A stretch of 6,319 nucleotides of DNA from DATKWS01 sp035529435 (lineage in GTDB: Bacteria; Krumholzibacteriota; Krumholzibacteriia; Krumholzibacteriales; Krumholzibacteriaceae), in assembly GCA_035529435.1 (NCBI GenBank), contig DATKWS010000078.1:1-6319 (forward strand), written 5' to 3'. Under the pieces are notes generated by a model. That model saw nothing but the letters and a program-made list of their open reading frames with translations. It was not told where the DNA came from and did no database searches. The translations under genes and the position numbers were made by a program. Shown one piece after another: positions 1-6,165 of the stretch (position 1 is its first letter; each line of letters starts with the position of its first letter).

Positions 1-1
1 A

Positions 2-1237
2 ACGCAGCAGATGGCGGTCAACCAGACGATCGAGAGCCGCGCCCTGACGATCGTCCCGAATGCCGCGATAGATCCTATCATTTTCGTTCCGCCCGCGCAG
101 GATGTCAAAGACTACCGCTTCACCGGGGGACATTCCTCCGAGGAGATCCCCTTTCTGTACAGGAACCGCCATATCTACCTTCCCGTGAAGCTCGGAGAGG
201 CGGTCACCGAGCGGTGGTTCATGCTCGACTCCGGCGCGGGAATGACGGTCATCGATTCCCGCCTCGCGGCCGAGCTGGACCTGGAACGGGGCGGTACCAT
301 GCCGGGGGCCGGTGCCGGCGGTATGGCGGACTTCCAGATCGTCCGCATCCCTCCATTCGAGCTCGAGGGGATCGCATTCTCCGGCCAGACGGGGATTTCA
401 TACCCGATCTCGGAGCTCACGAGCCGGTTCTCCGACATCGAGGTGGGCGGCATCCTGGGATACGATTTCCTCAGCCGGTTCGTGACCCGAATCGACTATG
501 AACGATCCCTCATTTCCTTTTTCGAGCCCGATTCGTTCTCACCACCCGACACGGCGGTCGTTCTCGAGGCCCCCCTCGTGCACAACATCTTCGCGGCACG
601 CGGCACGTTCGAGGACACCTGCGCCGGCACATTCCTGATTGACACGGGGGCGAACCAGTCGATGCTTCAGCGCGCGTTCGTCGAGGAGAACCGGCTGACC
701 GAGGGACGGAAGATACTCGAGATATCGATACTCGGCGCCGGCGGCGAGGAATCGGCTTCACTGGCCCGTTTCGATTCCCTCGAGATCGGCGGCGTCGTGC
801 TCAGGGAACCCGTCCTGGCCCTCTCCACCGGCACGCAGGGAATCGGCGCTTTCGAGGGGATCAGCGGGATCATCGGGAACGACATACTCGCGAATTTCAC
901 CGTTACATTCGATTACGACGACCAGCGGGTCCTCCTCGAGCGAAACGGCCGCTTCGGGGAACCCGCATTCAGGGACAAAAGCGGGCTGATGCTCGCACGG
1001 AGCGACAGCGCCGGCGTCCGCGTGTACCTCGTCATACCCGGTACTCCCGCCGACCGTGCGGGAATCCGCGTGGGTGACGAGATCCTGGGCATCGATGGTG
1101 CGGGTGCGGCGGGCTTCGAAAGCCTCGAGGAGATCACGGCGCTGTTCGAGGCGGAGGACGGCACCGAGCGCAGGCTCGAGATCAGGCGCGGCGGGGAGAT
1201 GATGCAGGTCACCGTCGTGCTCGAAACGTACCTGTGA
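2..1237 (+). CDS. Tandem retropepsin-like aspartyl protease with C-terminal PDZ domain (5' partial)
   Basis: The product carries two copies of a retropepsin-type module followed by a PDZ domain. Counting from the Met at position 11, module 1 (about 54-173) has the catalytic-type motif Asp-Ser-Gly-Ala at 73-76 and a later GGILGYDFL; module 2 (about 186-311) has Asp-Thr-Gly-Ala at 211-214 and GIIGNDIL. A PDZ-like domain (about 322-405) contains GIRVGDEILGIDG at 351-363. Two Asp motifs in one chain would allow an intramolecular pseudo-dimer active site, as in other two-copy aspartyl proteases. The frame is open to the window edge, and residues 1-37 resemble the linker that follows an N-terminal domain in related periplasmic proteases. 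The Met at 11 is therefore probably internal, and any signal peptide lies upstream. The PDZ domain probably binds substrate C-termini or regulates access. Physiological substrate is unknown; an envelope location is inferred. The next gene starts 72 bases downstream on the same strand. Confidence 0.85.
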   Translation, partial: TQQMAVNQTIESRALTIVPNAAIDPIIFVPPAQDVKDYRFTGGHSSEEIPFLYRNRHIYLPVKLGEAVTERWFMLDSGAGMTVIDSRLAAELDLERGGTMPGAGAGGMADFQIVRIPPFELEGIAFSGQTGISYPISELTSRFSDIEVGGILGYDFLSRFVTRIDYERSLISFFEPDSFSPPDTAVVLEAPLVHNIFAARGTFEDTCAGTFLIDTGANQSMLQRAFVEENRLTEGRKILEISILGAGGEESASLARFDSLEIGGVVLREPVLALSTGTQGIGAFEGISGIIGNDILANFTVTFDYDDQRVLLERNGRFGEPAFRDKSGLMLARSDSAGVRVYLVIPGTPADRAGIRVGDEILGIDGAGAAGFESLEEITALFEAEDGTERRLEIRRGGEMMQVTVVLETYL

Positions 1238-1298
1238 CGGCGTGCCCGCGGTATCGTGCGGCGGCGCCGGTGCTCGCATCGGTTTCAGGAAAAGCCGG

Positions 1299-1305
1299 AA
1301 AGGAG
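1299..1305 (+). promoter_or_regulatory. Ribosome binding site that sets the start at 1310
   Basis: AAAGGAG lies four bases before the ATG at 1310. An in-frame GTG at 1256 would add 18 mostly basic residues but has no comparable site, and the conserved fold begins right after the ATG, so 1310 is the preferred start. Confidence 0.7.
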
Positions 1306-1309
1306 CAGC

Positions 1310-2707
1310 ATGGGAATCCGGATCAAGTTCATGGGCGGCGTCAGAACGGTTACGGGATCGAAGCATCTCATAGCGAATGACCATACGAAGGTGCTTGTCG
1401 ACTGCGGGCTGTTCCAGGGCCGGCGGGACGAGTCGTTCGAGCGCAACTCGACATTCTCGTTCGAGCCGGACGGGATCGACGCCCTCATCCTCTCGCACGC
1501 GCACATCGACCACAGCGGCAACATCCCGAGTCTCGTGAAGAAGGGATTCCGGGGCAGGATCGTCACCACCGATGCGACGAGGGACCTCTGCACCGCAATG
1601 CTTCCGGACAGCGGCCATATCCAGGAAGAGGACATCAAGTACGTGAACAAGATTCACAAGCGCAAGGGGCTGCCGGCGCGAATGCCCCTCTACACGCGGG
1701 AAGATGCGGACAGGTCTCTCGAATTCTTCTCGGGACATCCCTACGATCAGAGGGTCAATATCGCCGACGGGGCGTCGGTCACCTTCTACGACGCGGGACA
1801 CGTCCTCGGCTCGGCGATCCCCCTCATCGAGATGCAGAGCGGCGGCGAGCCGGTACGCATCGCCTACGCGGTGGACCTGGGACGGGATGACATGCCGATC
1901 CTCAAGGACCCGGAAACACCGCCCGGCATCGATTACCTGTTCCTCGAGAGCACCTACGGCGGAAGGGTGCATTCATCGGCCGACGAGATGAAGGACAAGC
2001 TGGCCGATATCGTGAACGGCACGATCGAACGGGGCGGAAAGATCATCATTCCCTCGTTCGCCCTGGAGCGCACGCAGCTCGTTGCGTACTACCTCAACCA
2101 GCTCATCGCGGAGAACCGCATGACCGAGATTCCGATCTATGTCGACAGCCCTCTCGCCGTCAACATAACGGAGGTGTTCCTCCGGCACCCCGAGTGTTAC
2201 AACGAGGAGATGAACCGCCTGTTCCTCTCCGGCGCCGATCCGCTCGGGTGCAACCGTTTCACCTACATCAAGGACGTCGATGAATCGAAGCGCCTCAACG
2301 AGAGACGCGGTCCGATGATCATCATATCGGCGTCGGGTATGTGCGAGGCGGGGCGGATACTGCACCACCTCAAGAACAACATCGGTGATCCGAACAACAC
2401 GGTCCTCGTCGTGGGTTACATGGCGAAAAACACACTCGGGCGGCGCATCGTCGAGAAACACGACGAGGTGAAGATCTTCGGCGCCAAACACCGGCTCCGG
2501 GCGCAGGTCGCCGTACTCAACGCCTTCAGCGCCCATGCGGACAGAAACGAGCTGTTCGATTTCGTGAAGCCGCTGAAAAAAACGGTCAAGCGGATCTTCG
2601 TCGTCCACGGGGACGAGGATCAATCGGAGAAATTGTACGATCTCCTGGCGGAAAAGGGCTTCCCCGTCCACCTGCCGGTCCCCGACGAGGAGATCGAGCT
2701 TGCATAG
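1310..2707 (+). CDS. Beta-CASP metallo-beta-lactamase-fold ribonuclease (TTHA0252/CPSF-73-like)
   Basis: This 465-residue protein is a probable zinc-dependent RNA endo/exonuclease of the cytoplasm, active in RNA processing or decay. All signature motifs are present: motif 1 Asp31 (DCGLFQG), motif 2 HAHIDH at 63-68, motif 3 His164 (DAGHVLGSA), motif 4 Asp189, then the beta-CASP motifs A (Glu213 in ESTYG), B (His352/353 in GRILHHLKN) and C (His409 in FSAHAD). The order MBL half, beta-CASP insert (roughly 215-380), MBL return matches the bacterial RNase group that includes Thermus TTHA0252, and the length is normal for it. Small departures are Val instead of the usual Gly before motif 4 (AVDLGR) and GYMAKNTLGR where GYQAxGTLGR is common. 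No KH or other RNA-binding extension is present, unlike the archaeal CPSF proteins. The gene sits between the aspartyl protease and nfi on the same strand and may share their transcript. Confidence 0.92.
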   Translation: MGIRIKFMGGVRTVTGSKHLIANDHTKVLVDCGLFQGRRDESFERNSTFSFEPDGIDALILSHAHIDHSGNIPSLVKKGFRGRIVTTDATRDLCTAMLPDSGHIQEEDIKYVNKIHKRKGLPARMPLYTREDADRSLEFFSGHPYDQRVNIADGASVTFYDAGHVLGSAIPLIEMQSGGEPVRIAYAVDLGRDDMPILKDPETPPGIDYLFLESTYGGRVHSSADEMKDKLADIVNGTIERGGKIIIPSFALERTQLVAYYLNQLIAENRMTEIPIYVDSPLAVNITEVFLRHPECYNEEMNRLFLSGADPLGCNRFTYIKDVDESKRLNERRGPMIIISASGMCEAGRILHHLKNNIGDPNNTVLVVGYMAKNTLGRRIVEKHDEVKIFGAKHRLRAQVAVLNAFSAHADRNELFDFVKPLKKTVKRIFVVHGDEDQSEKLYDLLAEKGFPVHLPVPDEEIELA

Positions 2708-2767
2708 GCGCCCGTAATCCACGCCGGGAGAGGGGCGGCTCCTGTCACCGGCGGGAATGCATTCGCG

Positions 2768-3424
2768 ATGAAACGGCACAACTGGCATGTCAGCCCCGCC
2801 GAGGGGATCGCGATCCAGAAGGAGCTGAGCGGAAAGGTGCTCAGGCGGTGGGACGGGCGCGCCGTCCGCCTCGTGGCGGGCACGGACGTTCACTTTCCCC
2901 GCAGGGACACGCTTCGGGCGGCAATCGTCATCTGCACGTACCCCGCCCTCGAGATCGTCGAATCGATCTCCCACGAGGCCCCGTGCACCTTCCCCTACAT
3001 CCCCGGGTTGCTGTCCTTCAGGGAGATACCGGGGCTCCTCGCGGCGTGGCGCGGTCTGCGCGCGACACCGGATATCGTGCTCTGCGACGGGCAGGGCATC
3101 GCCCATCCCCGCGGGCTCGGGCTCGCAAGCCACTTCGGGATCGCACTCGATTTGCCGGCGATCGGGTGCGCAAAATCACCCCTCTTCGGCGAATTCACCG
3201 AACCGGGCCCCCTGAAGGGGGACCGCTCCCCGATCACGGACAGGAGCGGCAGAACGATCGGCGCGGTCGTACGCACGCGGGACCGCACGAGGCCGGTCTA
3301 TGTCTCGGTGGGGCACCGTATCGATCTGCGAAACGCAGTGCGTATCACGCTCGCCTGCACGACGCGGTACCGCATTCCCGAGCCGCTCCGGGCGGCGCAC
3401 AGGCTCGCCGGTCTGAAGAGATGA
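2768..3424 (+). CDS. nfi: Endonuclease V (deoxyinosine 3' endonuclease)
   Basis: This 218-residue protein matches endonuclease V along its length. The family cuts the second phosphodiester bond 3' of deoxyinosine (deaminated adenine), starting alternative excision repair; some members also cut inosine-containing RNA. Visible hallmarks are Asp40 in AGTDVHF, the PYIPG wedge motif at 76-80, Glu86 in LLSFRE, Asp107 in DGQG (107-110) followed by IAHPRGLGLASHFG, Lys136 in AKSPLFG, His183 in SVGH, and the terminal YRIPEPLRAAHRLA. The Asp/Glu/Asp set corresponds to the metal-binding residues of characterised enzymes. The N-terminus (WHVSPAEGIAIQKEL) is typical, and no other ATG, GTG or TTG lies in frame just upstream, so the start is 2768 even though only a weak GGCGGGA precedes it. 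It follows the ribonuclease gene by 60 bases without an obvious promoter, so read-through or translation-linked expression is likely. Its stop lies 18 bases from the stop of the convergent secreted-protein gene. Confidence 0.95.
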   Translation: MKRHNWHVSPAEGIAIQKELSGKVLRRWDGRAVRLVAGTDVHFPRRDTLRAAIVICTYPALEIVESISHEAPCTFPYIPGLLSFREIPGLLAAWRGLRATPDIVLCDGQGIAHPRGLGLASHFGIALDLPAIGCAKSPLFGEFTEPGPLKGDRSPITDRSGRTIGAVVRTRDRTRPVYVSVGHRIDLRNAVRITLACTTRYRIPEPLRAAHRLAGLKR

Positions 3425-3442
3425 TCGGCCTGTACGCGGCGT

Positions 3443-4174
3443 TCACTGCCGGATTGATTTGATCCAGCCCCACGTCTTTCCTTCAGCGGGAACCATTGCA
3501 TCGTGGGAATAGGCGGTAAAGCACTCGCCGCCGTCCAAGATCCCGTTGTGGTTCTCATCGGCGAAAGCCCAGATGTGAACGCCGTAACATCCCCACCAGC
3601 CGATGTCGAGTATCATCGTATCGGAATAGTTGTTCCCGCCCGGCGTGGGAGTCATGACTGCGAGATTCCCGGCCGCGTAGACGTACACCTCCAGCGGAAC
3701 CCCTTCCACCGTGATATGGGGAGCGCAGGAGGACGGTGCGAATTGATCGAACACAACAAGGATATTCTCGTACGTCGTCGGTTCGTTCGAGAATCCATCG
3801 ATGATGATGCCGAAATACGTACCGGTGAAGACATACCCGTCGTTGCCGTCGACGGACGGTTCGAATCCGGTCAGATAGGGGGCCTGGTAAATACTCTCAT
3901 CGATTTCATCGGTGCCGACCTCGAGCAGCACCGCACCACCCCGATCATACACCGGATCGTACAGCGGGTGGCCGGGTCCGACGGTATAGTACTCGGTCAC
4001 ATCGTAGTGGTACACGCAGGGAACATCCGGATAGACGACGAGACACGGATCCGGATCCGCCATTGTCGCAATGGGACTGAATACCGATATGAGCAATGAG
4101 GCTACAATGATGATGCTGATAAGATGCTCACACCCATCCCTATGCGACCCGTGCCCATGCAACGGATTGCACAT
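3443..4174 (-). CDS. Secreted protein of unknown function with an EF-hand-like calcium loop
   Basis: I do not recognise a family for this 243-residue protein. The N-terminus has a polar segment of about 17 residues (Arg12 the only basic residue apart from His), a hydrophobic core at about 18-32 (LISIIIVASLLISVF) and a plausible signal peptidase I site after Ala39 (ATMA/DPDP). The mature part is rich in Tyr, Gly, Asp and Val, with predicted beta character, and five Cys (44, 53, 150, 196, 218) that could form disulfides outside the cytoplasm. Residues 206-217 (DENHNGILDGGE) fit a 12-residue EF-hand/dockerin-type loop, with Asp, Asn, Asn and Gly at positions 1, 3, 5 and 6 and Glu at 12, so calcium binding is likely; only one such loop is seen. 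No lipobox, C-terminal anchor or sorting motif is evident. It is transcribed alone, divergently from the rhomboid gene, from a good promoter. Coding is well supported; function is open. Confidence 0.8.
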   Translation of the reverse strand: MCNPLHGHGSHRDGCEHLISIIIVASLLISVFSPIATMADPDPCLVVYPDVPCVYHYDVTEYYTVGPGHPLYDPVYDRGGAVLLEVGTDEIDESIYQAPYLTGFEPSVDGNDGYVFTGTYFGIIIDGFSNEPTTYENILVVFDQFAPSSCAPHITVEGVPLEVYVYAAGNLAVMTPTPGGNNYSDTMILDIGWWGCYGVHIWAFADENHNGILDGGECFTAYSHDAMVPAEGKTWGWIKSIRQ

Positions 4175-4177
4175 GAT

Positions 4178-4188
4178 CCACCTCCCCT
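4178..4188 (-). promoter_or_regulatory. Strong ribosome binding site of the secreted-protein gene
   Basis: On the minus strand AGGGGAGGTGG precedes the ATG at 4174 by three bases (GATC shared with its end), with the GGAGGT core about five bases away. It is close to ideal and fixes this start. Confidence 0.8.
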
Positions 4189-4195
4189 AGTGAGA

Positions 4196-4216
4196 CGAGA
4201 GCGCATTGTTCTCTCG
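4196..4216 (-). promoter_or_regulatory. Stem-loop at the predicted 5' end of the secreted-protein mRNA
   Basis: CGAGAG and CTCTCG form a perfect six-base-pair stem around a nine-base loop. The stem begins about where transcription should start from the promoter at 4224-4252, and it leaves the ribosome binding site at 4178-4188 single-stranded. Such 5'-terminal hairpins can protect mRNAs from 5'-end-dependent decay. The pairing is seen in the sequence; the role is inferred. Confidence 0.4.
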
Positions 4217-4223
4217 ACGCCAT

Positions 4224-4252
4224 ATTGTAGCATAAAATCGCCCATGATTCAA
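4224..4252 (-). promoter_or_regulatory. Sigma-70-type extended -10 promoter for the secreted-protein gene
   Basis: On the minus strand TTGAAT (4252-4247) and TACAAT (4229-4224) are separated by exactly 17 bases. The -10 box is preceded by TGC, the extended -10 element. TACAAT matches five of six consensus bases and TTGAAT four of six. Transcription would start near 4217, giving a leader of about 43 bases. A dyad at 4252-4263 touches the -35 box. Confidence 0.65.
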
Positions 4253-4291
4253 TACATTTGTATATACCCCGCCTGATCGCCGTCCCCCCGC

Positions 4292-4311
4292 GCGCGGCGG
4301 CCGGGCCGCGC
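4292..4311. repeat. GC-only inverted repeat (hairpin) in the divergent region
   Basis: GCGCGGC at 4292-4298 and GCCGCGC at 4305-4311 pair perfectly over seven G-C pairs around GGCCGG. Neither strand has a T-tract after it, so it is not a standard intrinsic terminator. It may be an operator, a supercoiling-sensitive site or a leader structure of the rhomboid mRNA. Confidence 0.4.
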
Positions 4312-4375
4312 ACACTTACCGGGAAATCTGGAACCGTTTTTGCACATGACACCCCCCATACGGCAGCAATAGAGG

Positions 4376-4392
4376 AGTATTCTCATAATACT
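4376..4392. repeat. Short inverted repeat in the AT-rich upstream region of the rhomboid gene
   Basis: AGTATT at 4376-4381 and AATACT at 4387-4392 are perfect inverted copies separated by CTCAT. A regulator-binding site is possible given the place upstream of the rhomboid gene. Six-base arms in AT-rich DNA can also arise by chance. Confidence 0.3.
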
Positions 4393-4493
4393 AAATATAT
4401 TAATTGGTTACATCTTTACTGCGGGGCTCGAAATCATGAAAAGCAGCCCTGGAACGTGCACAAATGCAACGGGTGCCCGTCTCACCACCCGAC

Positions 4494-4497
4494 GGAG
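4494..4497 (+). promoter_or_regulatory. Ribosome binding site that decides the rhomboid start
   Basis: GGAG ends nine bases before the ATG at 4507 (a second ATG follows directly at 4510). It supports starting at the double ATG rather than at the upstream in-frame TTG at 4258. Confidence 0.55.
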
Positions 4498-4506
4498 ACC
4501 ATTGCC

Positions 4507-6108
4507 ATGATGATCATACCGATAGGAACAAAGGGATCGCTCGCCTTGAAACCCACGATGACGATCGGGCTGATAGTGGCGAACATAATCGTCGCGATCC
4601 TCACCTTCCCGATCGCGCACCAATCACAGAAGGCCCTCTTCGAGACGCAGAGAGAGCTGTACGCCCGCGAGGTGAGCCTCTACATCGCAGACCACCGGGA
4701 CGACGGTGAATATGTCGGCTACCTCGACGGCTCTGTCGATAATGCCTTCGGCAAGATCGAAACCGCCGAGGACTACTACGATCTCCAGATGTACATCATG
4801 GAGGCGATGGGCGCGGCGGGATTCGATCCGAACGATCTTGAACAATTCGAGGAGGAGCTGATCGCGCGAACGGAGGAGCACTATGCCGGCTCCTTCGACG
4901 GCACGTACGACGCATTCGCCGAATGGAAACGGCTCAAGGCGAAAGAGGACAAGATACTCGAGGGGAATGTCGTTCAGGTGCTCGGTCTCGTGCCGAGCAG
5001 GATGAATCACATTTACACCTTCTTCACCCATCTTTTCATCCACAGCGGCATCATGCATCTCGTCGGCAACATGATCTTTCTCTGGGTCGTCGGCTGCCTG
5101 CTCGAGGACAGTTGGGGGCGGATCCCGTTTCTCCTGTTCTACCTCGCAGGAGGCGCTCTCGCGGGGCTGGCCCACTGCCTCCAGGACACGAACTCGGTGA
5201 TCCCGCTCATCGGCGCATCCGGTGCGATCGCCACCGCGATGGGCGCATTCACCATCAGGCATTTCTGGACGAGGATAAAATTCTTCTACTTCTTCCTGTT
5301 CTTCTTCAGACCGTTCTGGGGCACCTTCTGCCTCCCCGCCTTCGTCTTCTTGCCGTTCTGGTTCGCCGAGCAGGTGGCGCTGAAATACATGTCGGGCTTC
5401 ATGGGCGGTTCCGACGTCGCCTACCTTGCGCACATCGCGGGATACGTCATGGGTGTCGTTACGGCCCTCGTATTCCGCGCGACCGATTTCGAGGAGCGGC
5501 ACCTCGCGCCGATGCTCCAGCGCAAGCACGTGGACGCGGGCGTCCGCAAGGATCCCCGCTTCGAGAAGGCATGCGAGATGATGGACCGGGGAGAAACCGA
5601 CCGGGCGCTGTCCATCTTCACCGGGCTCGTACGATCCCGTCCCGACGACTACGATACGATCCTGGACATAGCGATGATCTACAAGACGCGGGGAATGATC
5701 GACGAGTACCGGAACCTCGCCGAGATGGTACTGAAGGGCCTGCTCCTCAAGTCGCGTTTCGAGGAGGCCGGAAACCTGGCGATGGAGATCGTGCACGGTC
5801 CGGAGCGGATCAGCGTCAATCCGCAGTTCCTCCTCCGCGTGGGCAAATGGTTCGCCGACCAGAACGACTACGGATCGGCGCACGATATATACCGCGCCGT
5901 CATCGCGGGCGGGTCGACGCCGGAGGTATCGGCCAAAGCGTCGATCGCGCTGGCGAAGCTGCTGAACGGCGCCATGAACAACCCGCGCGATGCGATCGAC
6001 GTCCTGAAGCAATCGCGTACCCTTCCGCTCGACGCGGAGTGGGCCGAGCGGATCGTCGAGCTGGAGACGGCGATCGAATCATCGATCGGTCACGGCGTCG
6101 AGGTGTGA
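4507..6108 (+). CDS. Rhomboid intramembrane serine protease with long first loop and TPR-like tail
   Basis: This 533-residue protein is a peptidase family S54 rhomboid, which cleaves transmembrane substrates within the membrane. Membrane helix 1 is at about 18-36. The core follows at about 170-323: HLVGN (His184, Asn188) in helix 2, GASGA with the nucleophile Ser238 in helix 4, a Phe-rich segment (256-287) for helix 5, and AHIAG with catalytic His309 in helix 6. The Ser-His dyad is complete, so the enzyme should be active. Between helices 1 and 2 lies a hydrophilic, acidic, mostly helical insert of about 130 residues (37-165), which the usual topology places outside the cytoplasm; the loop is far shorter in GlpG. 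After helix 6, residues 350-520 look like TPR repeats (for example 351-384 and 438-505), predicted cytoplasmic and probably for protein binding. The start is set by the GGAG at 4494-4497; the in-frame extension to 4258 is rejected. The substrate is unknown. Confidence 0.92.
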   Translation: MMIIPIGTKGSLALKPTMTIGLIVANIIVAILTFPIAHQSQKALFETQRELYAREVSLYIADHRDDGEYVGYLDGSVDNAFGKIETAEDYYDLQMYIMEAMGAAGFDPNDLEQFEEELIARTEEHYAGSFDGTYDAFAEWKRLKAKEDKILEGNVVQVLGLVPSRMNHIYTFFTHLFIHSGIMHLVGNMIFLWVVGCLLEDSWGRIPFLLFYLAGGALAGLAHCLQDTNSVIPLIGASGAIATAMGAFTIRHFWTRIKFFYFFLFFFRPFWGTFCLPAFVFLPFWFAEQVALKYMSGFMGGSDVAYLAHIAGYVMGVVTALVFRATDFEERHLAPMLQRKHVDAGVRKDPRFEKACEMMDRGETDRALSIFTGLVRSRPDDYDTILDIAMIYKTRGMIDEYRNLAEMVLKGLLLKSRFEEAGNLAMEIVHGPERISVNPQFLLRVGKWFADQNDYGSAHDIYRAVIAGGSTPEVSAKASIALAKLLNGAMNNPRDAIDVLKQSRTLPLDAEWAERIVELETAIESSIGHGVEV

Positions 6109-6109
6109 A

Positions 6110-6130
6110 ACCGTACCGTGACGATACGGT
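6110..6130. terminator. Candidate hairpin between convergent rhomboid and propeller genes
   Basis: ACCGTA at 6110-6115 and TACGGT at 6125-6130 form a perfect six-pair stem. Two further C-G pairs continue past one mismatch to a TGA loop. It starts two bases after the rhomboid stop and lies between two converging genes, where a bidirectional terminator is expected. There is no real T-tract (CCTT on plus, TTTCA on minus), so it may be Rho-assisted or only a 3'-end-stabilising structure. Confidence 0.4.
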
Positions 6131-6165
6131 CCTTCACATCACATCCGTGGGAATGATGATCAGTA

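Larger units (their letters stand above)
4175..4506. other. Divergent intergenic region between the secreted-protein and rhomboid genes
   Basis: This is the only long non-coding stretch. Reading from 4175 it holds the leader and promoter of the minus-strand gene, a dyad ATACA-TT-TGTAT at 4252-4263, a C-rich then strongly GC-rich block at 4281-4312 with a hairpin, and an AT-rich block at 4376-4420 with the inverted repeat AGTATT-CTCAT-AATACT. The plus-strand promoter for the rhomboid gene should lie here. The best -10-like hexamer is TATATT at 4396-4401, but I find no matching -35 and do not assign it. The rhomboid frame stays open back to 4258, but the base composition and residues there do not look coding. 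Confidence 0.6.

Noticed and set aside
758..1972. Long minus-strand open frame of 404 codons opposite the protease and ribonuclease genes
   Set aside because: It spans the junction of two clear plus-strand genes, and its product is Arg/His/Asp/Val-rich without motifs, as expected of the antisense of GC-rich codons.
2723..2752. Possible hairpin (GCCGG...CCGGC) between the ribonuclease and nfi genes
   Set aside because: It has only a five-pair stem with a long loop and no T-tract, so it is not a convincing terminator.
1973..3133. Minus-strand open frame of 386 codons
   Set aside because: It lies opposite the ribonuclease and nfi genes, with low-complexity antisense composition and no recognisable domain.
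3437..3451. Possible bidirectional terminator between nfi and the secreted-protein gene
   Set aside because: The stem CGGC/GCCG is only four pairs and there is no T-tract on either strand, so it is too weak to annotate.
4258..4506. Upstream in-frame extension of the rhomboid gene from TTG
   Set aside because: The added 83 residues look non-coding, cross a GC hairpin and AT-rich promoter-like DNA, and have no ribosome binding site; the ATG at 4507 has one.
4624..6012. Minus-strand open frame of 462 codons
   Set aside because: It is entirely opposite the rhomboid gene, which has full catalytic motifs. The antisense product is Glu/Arg/Val/His-rich and has no domain.
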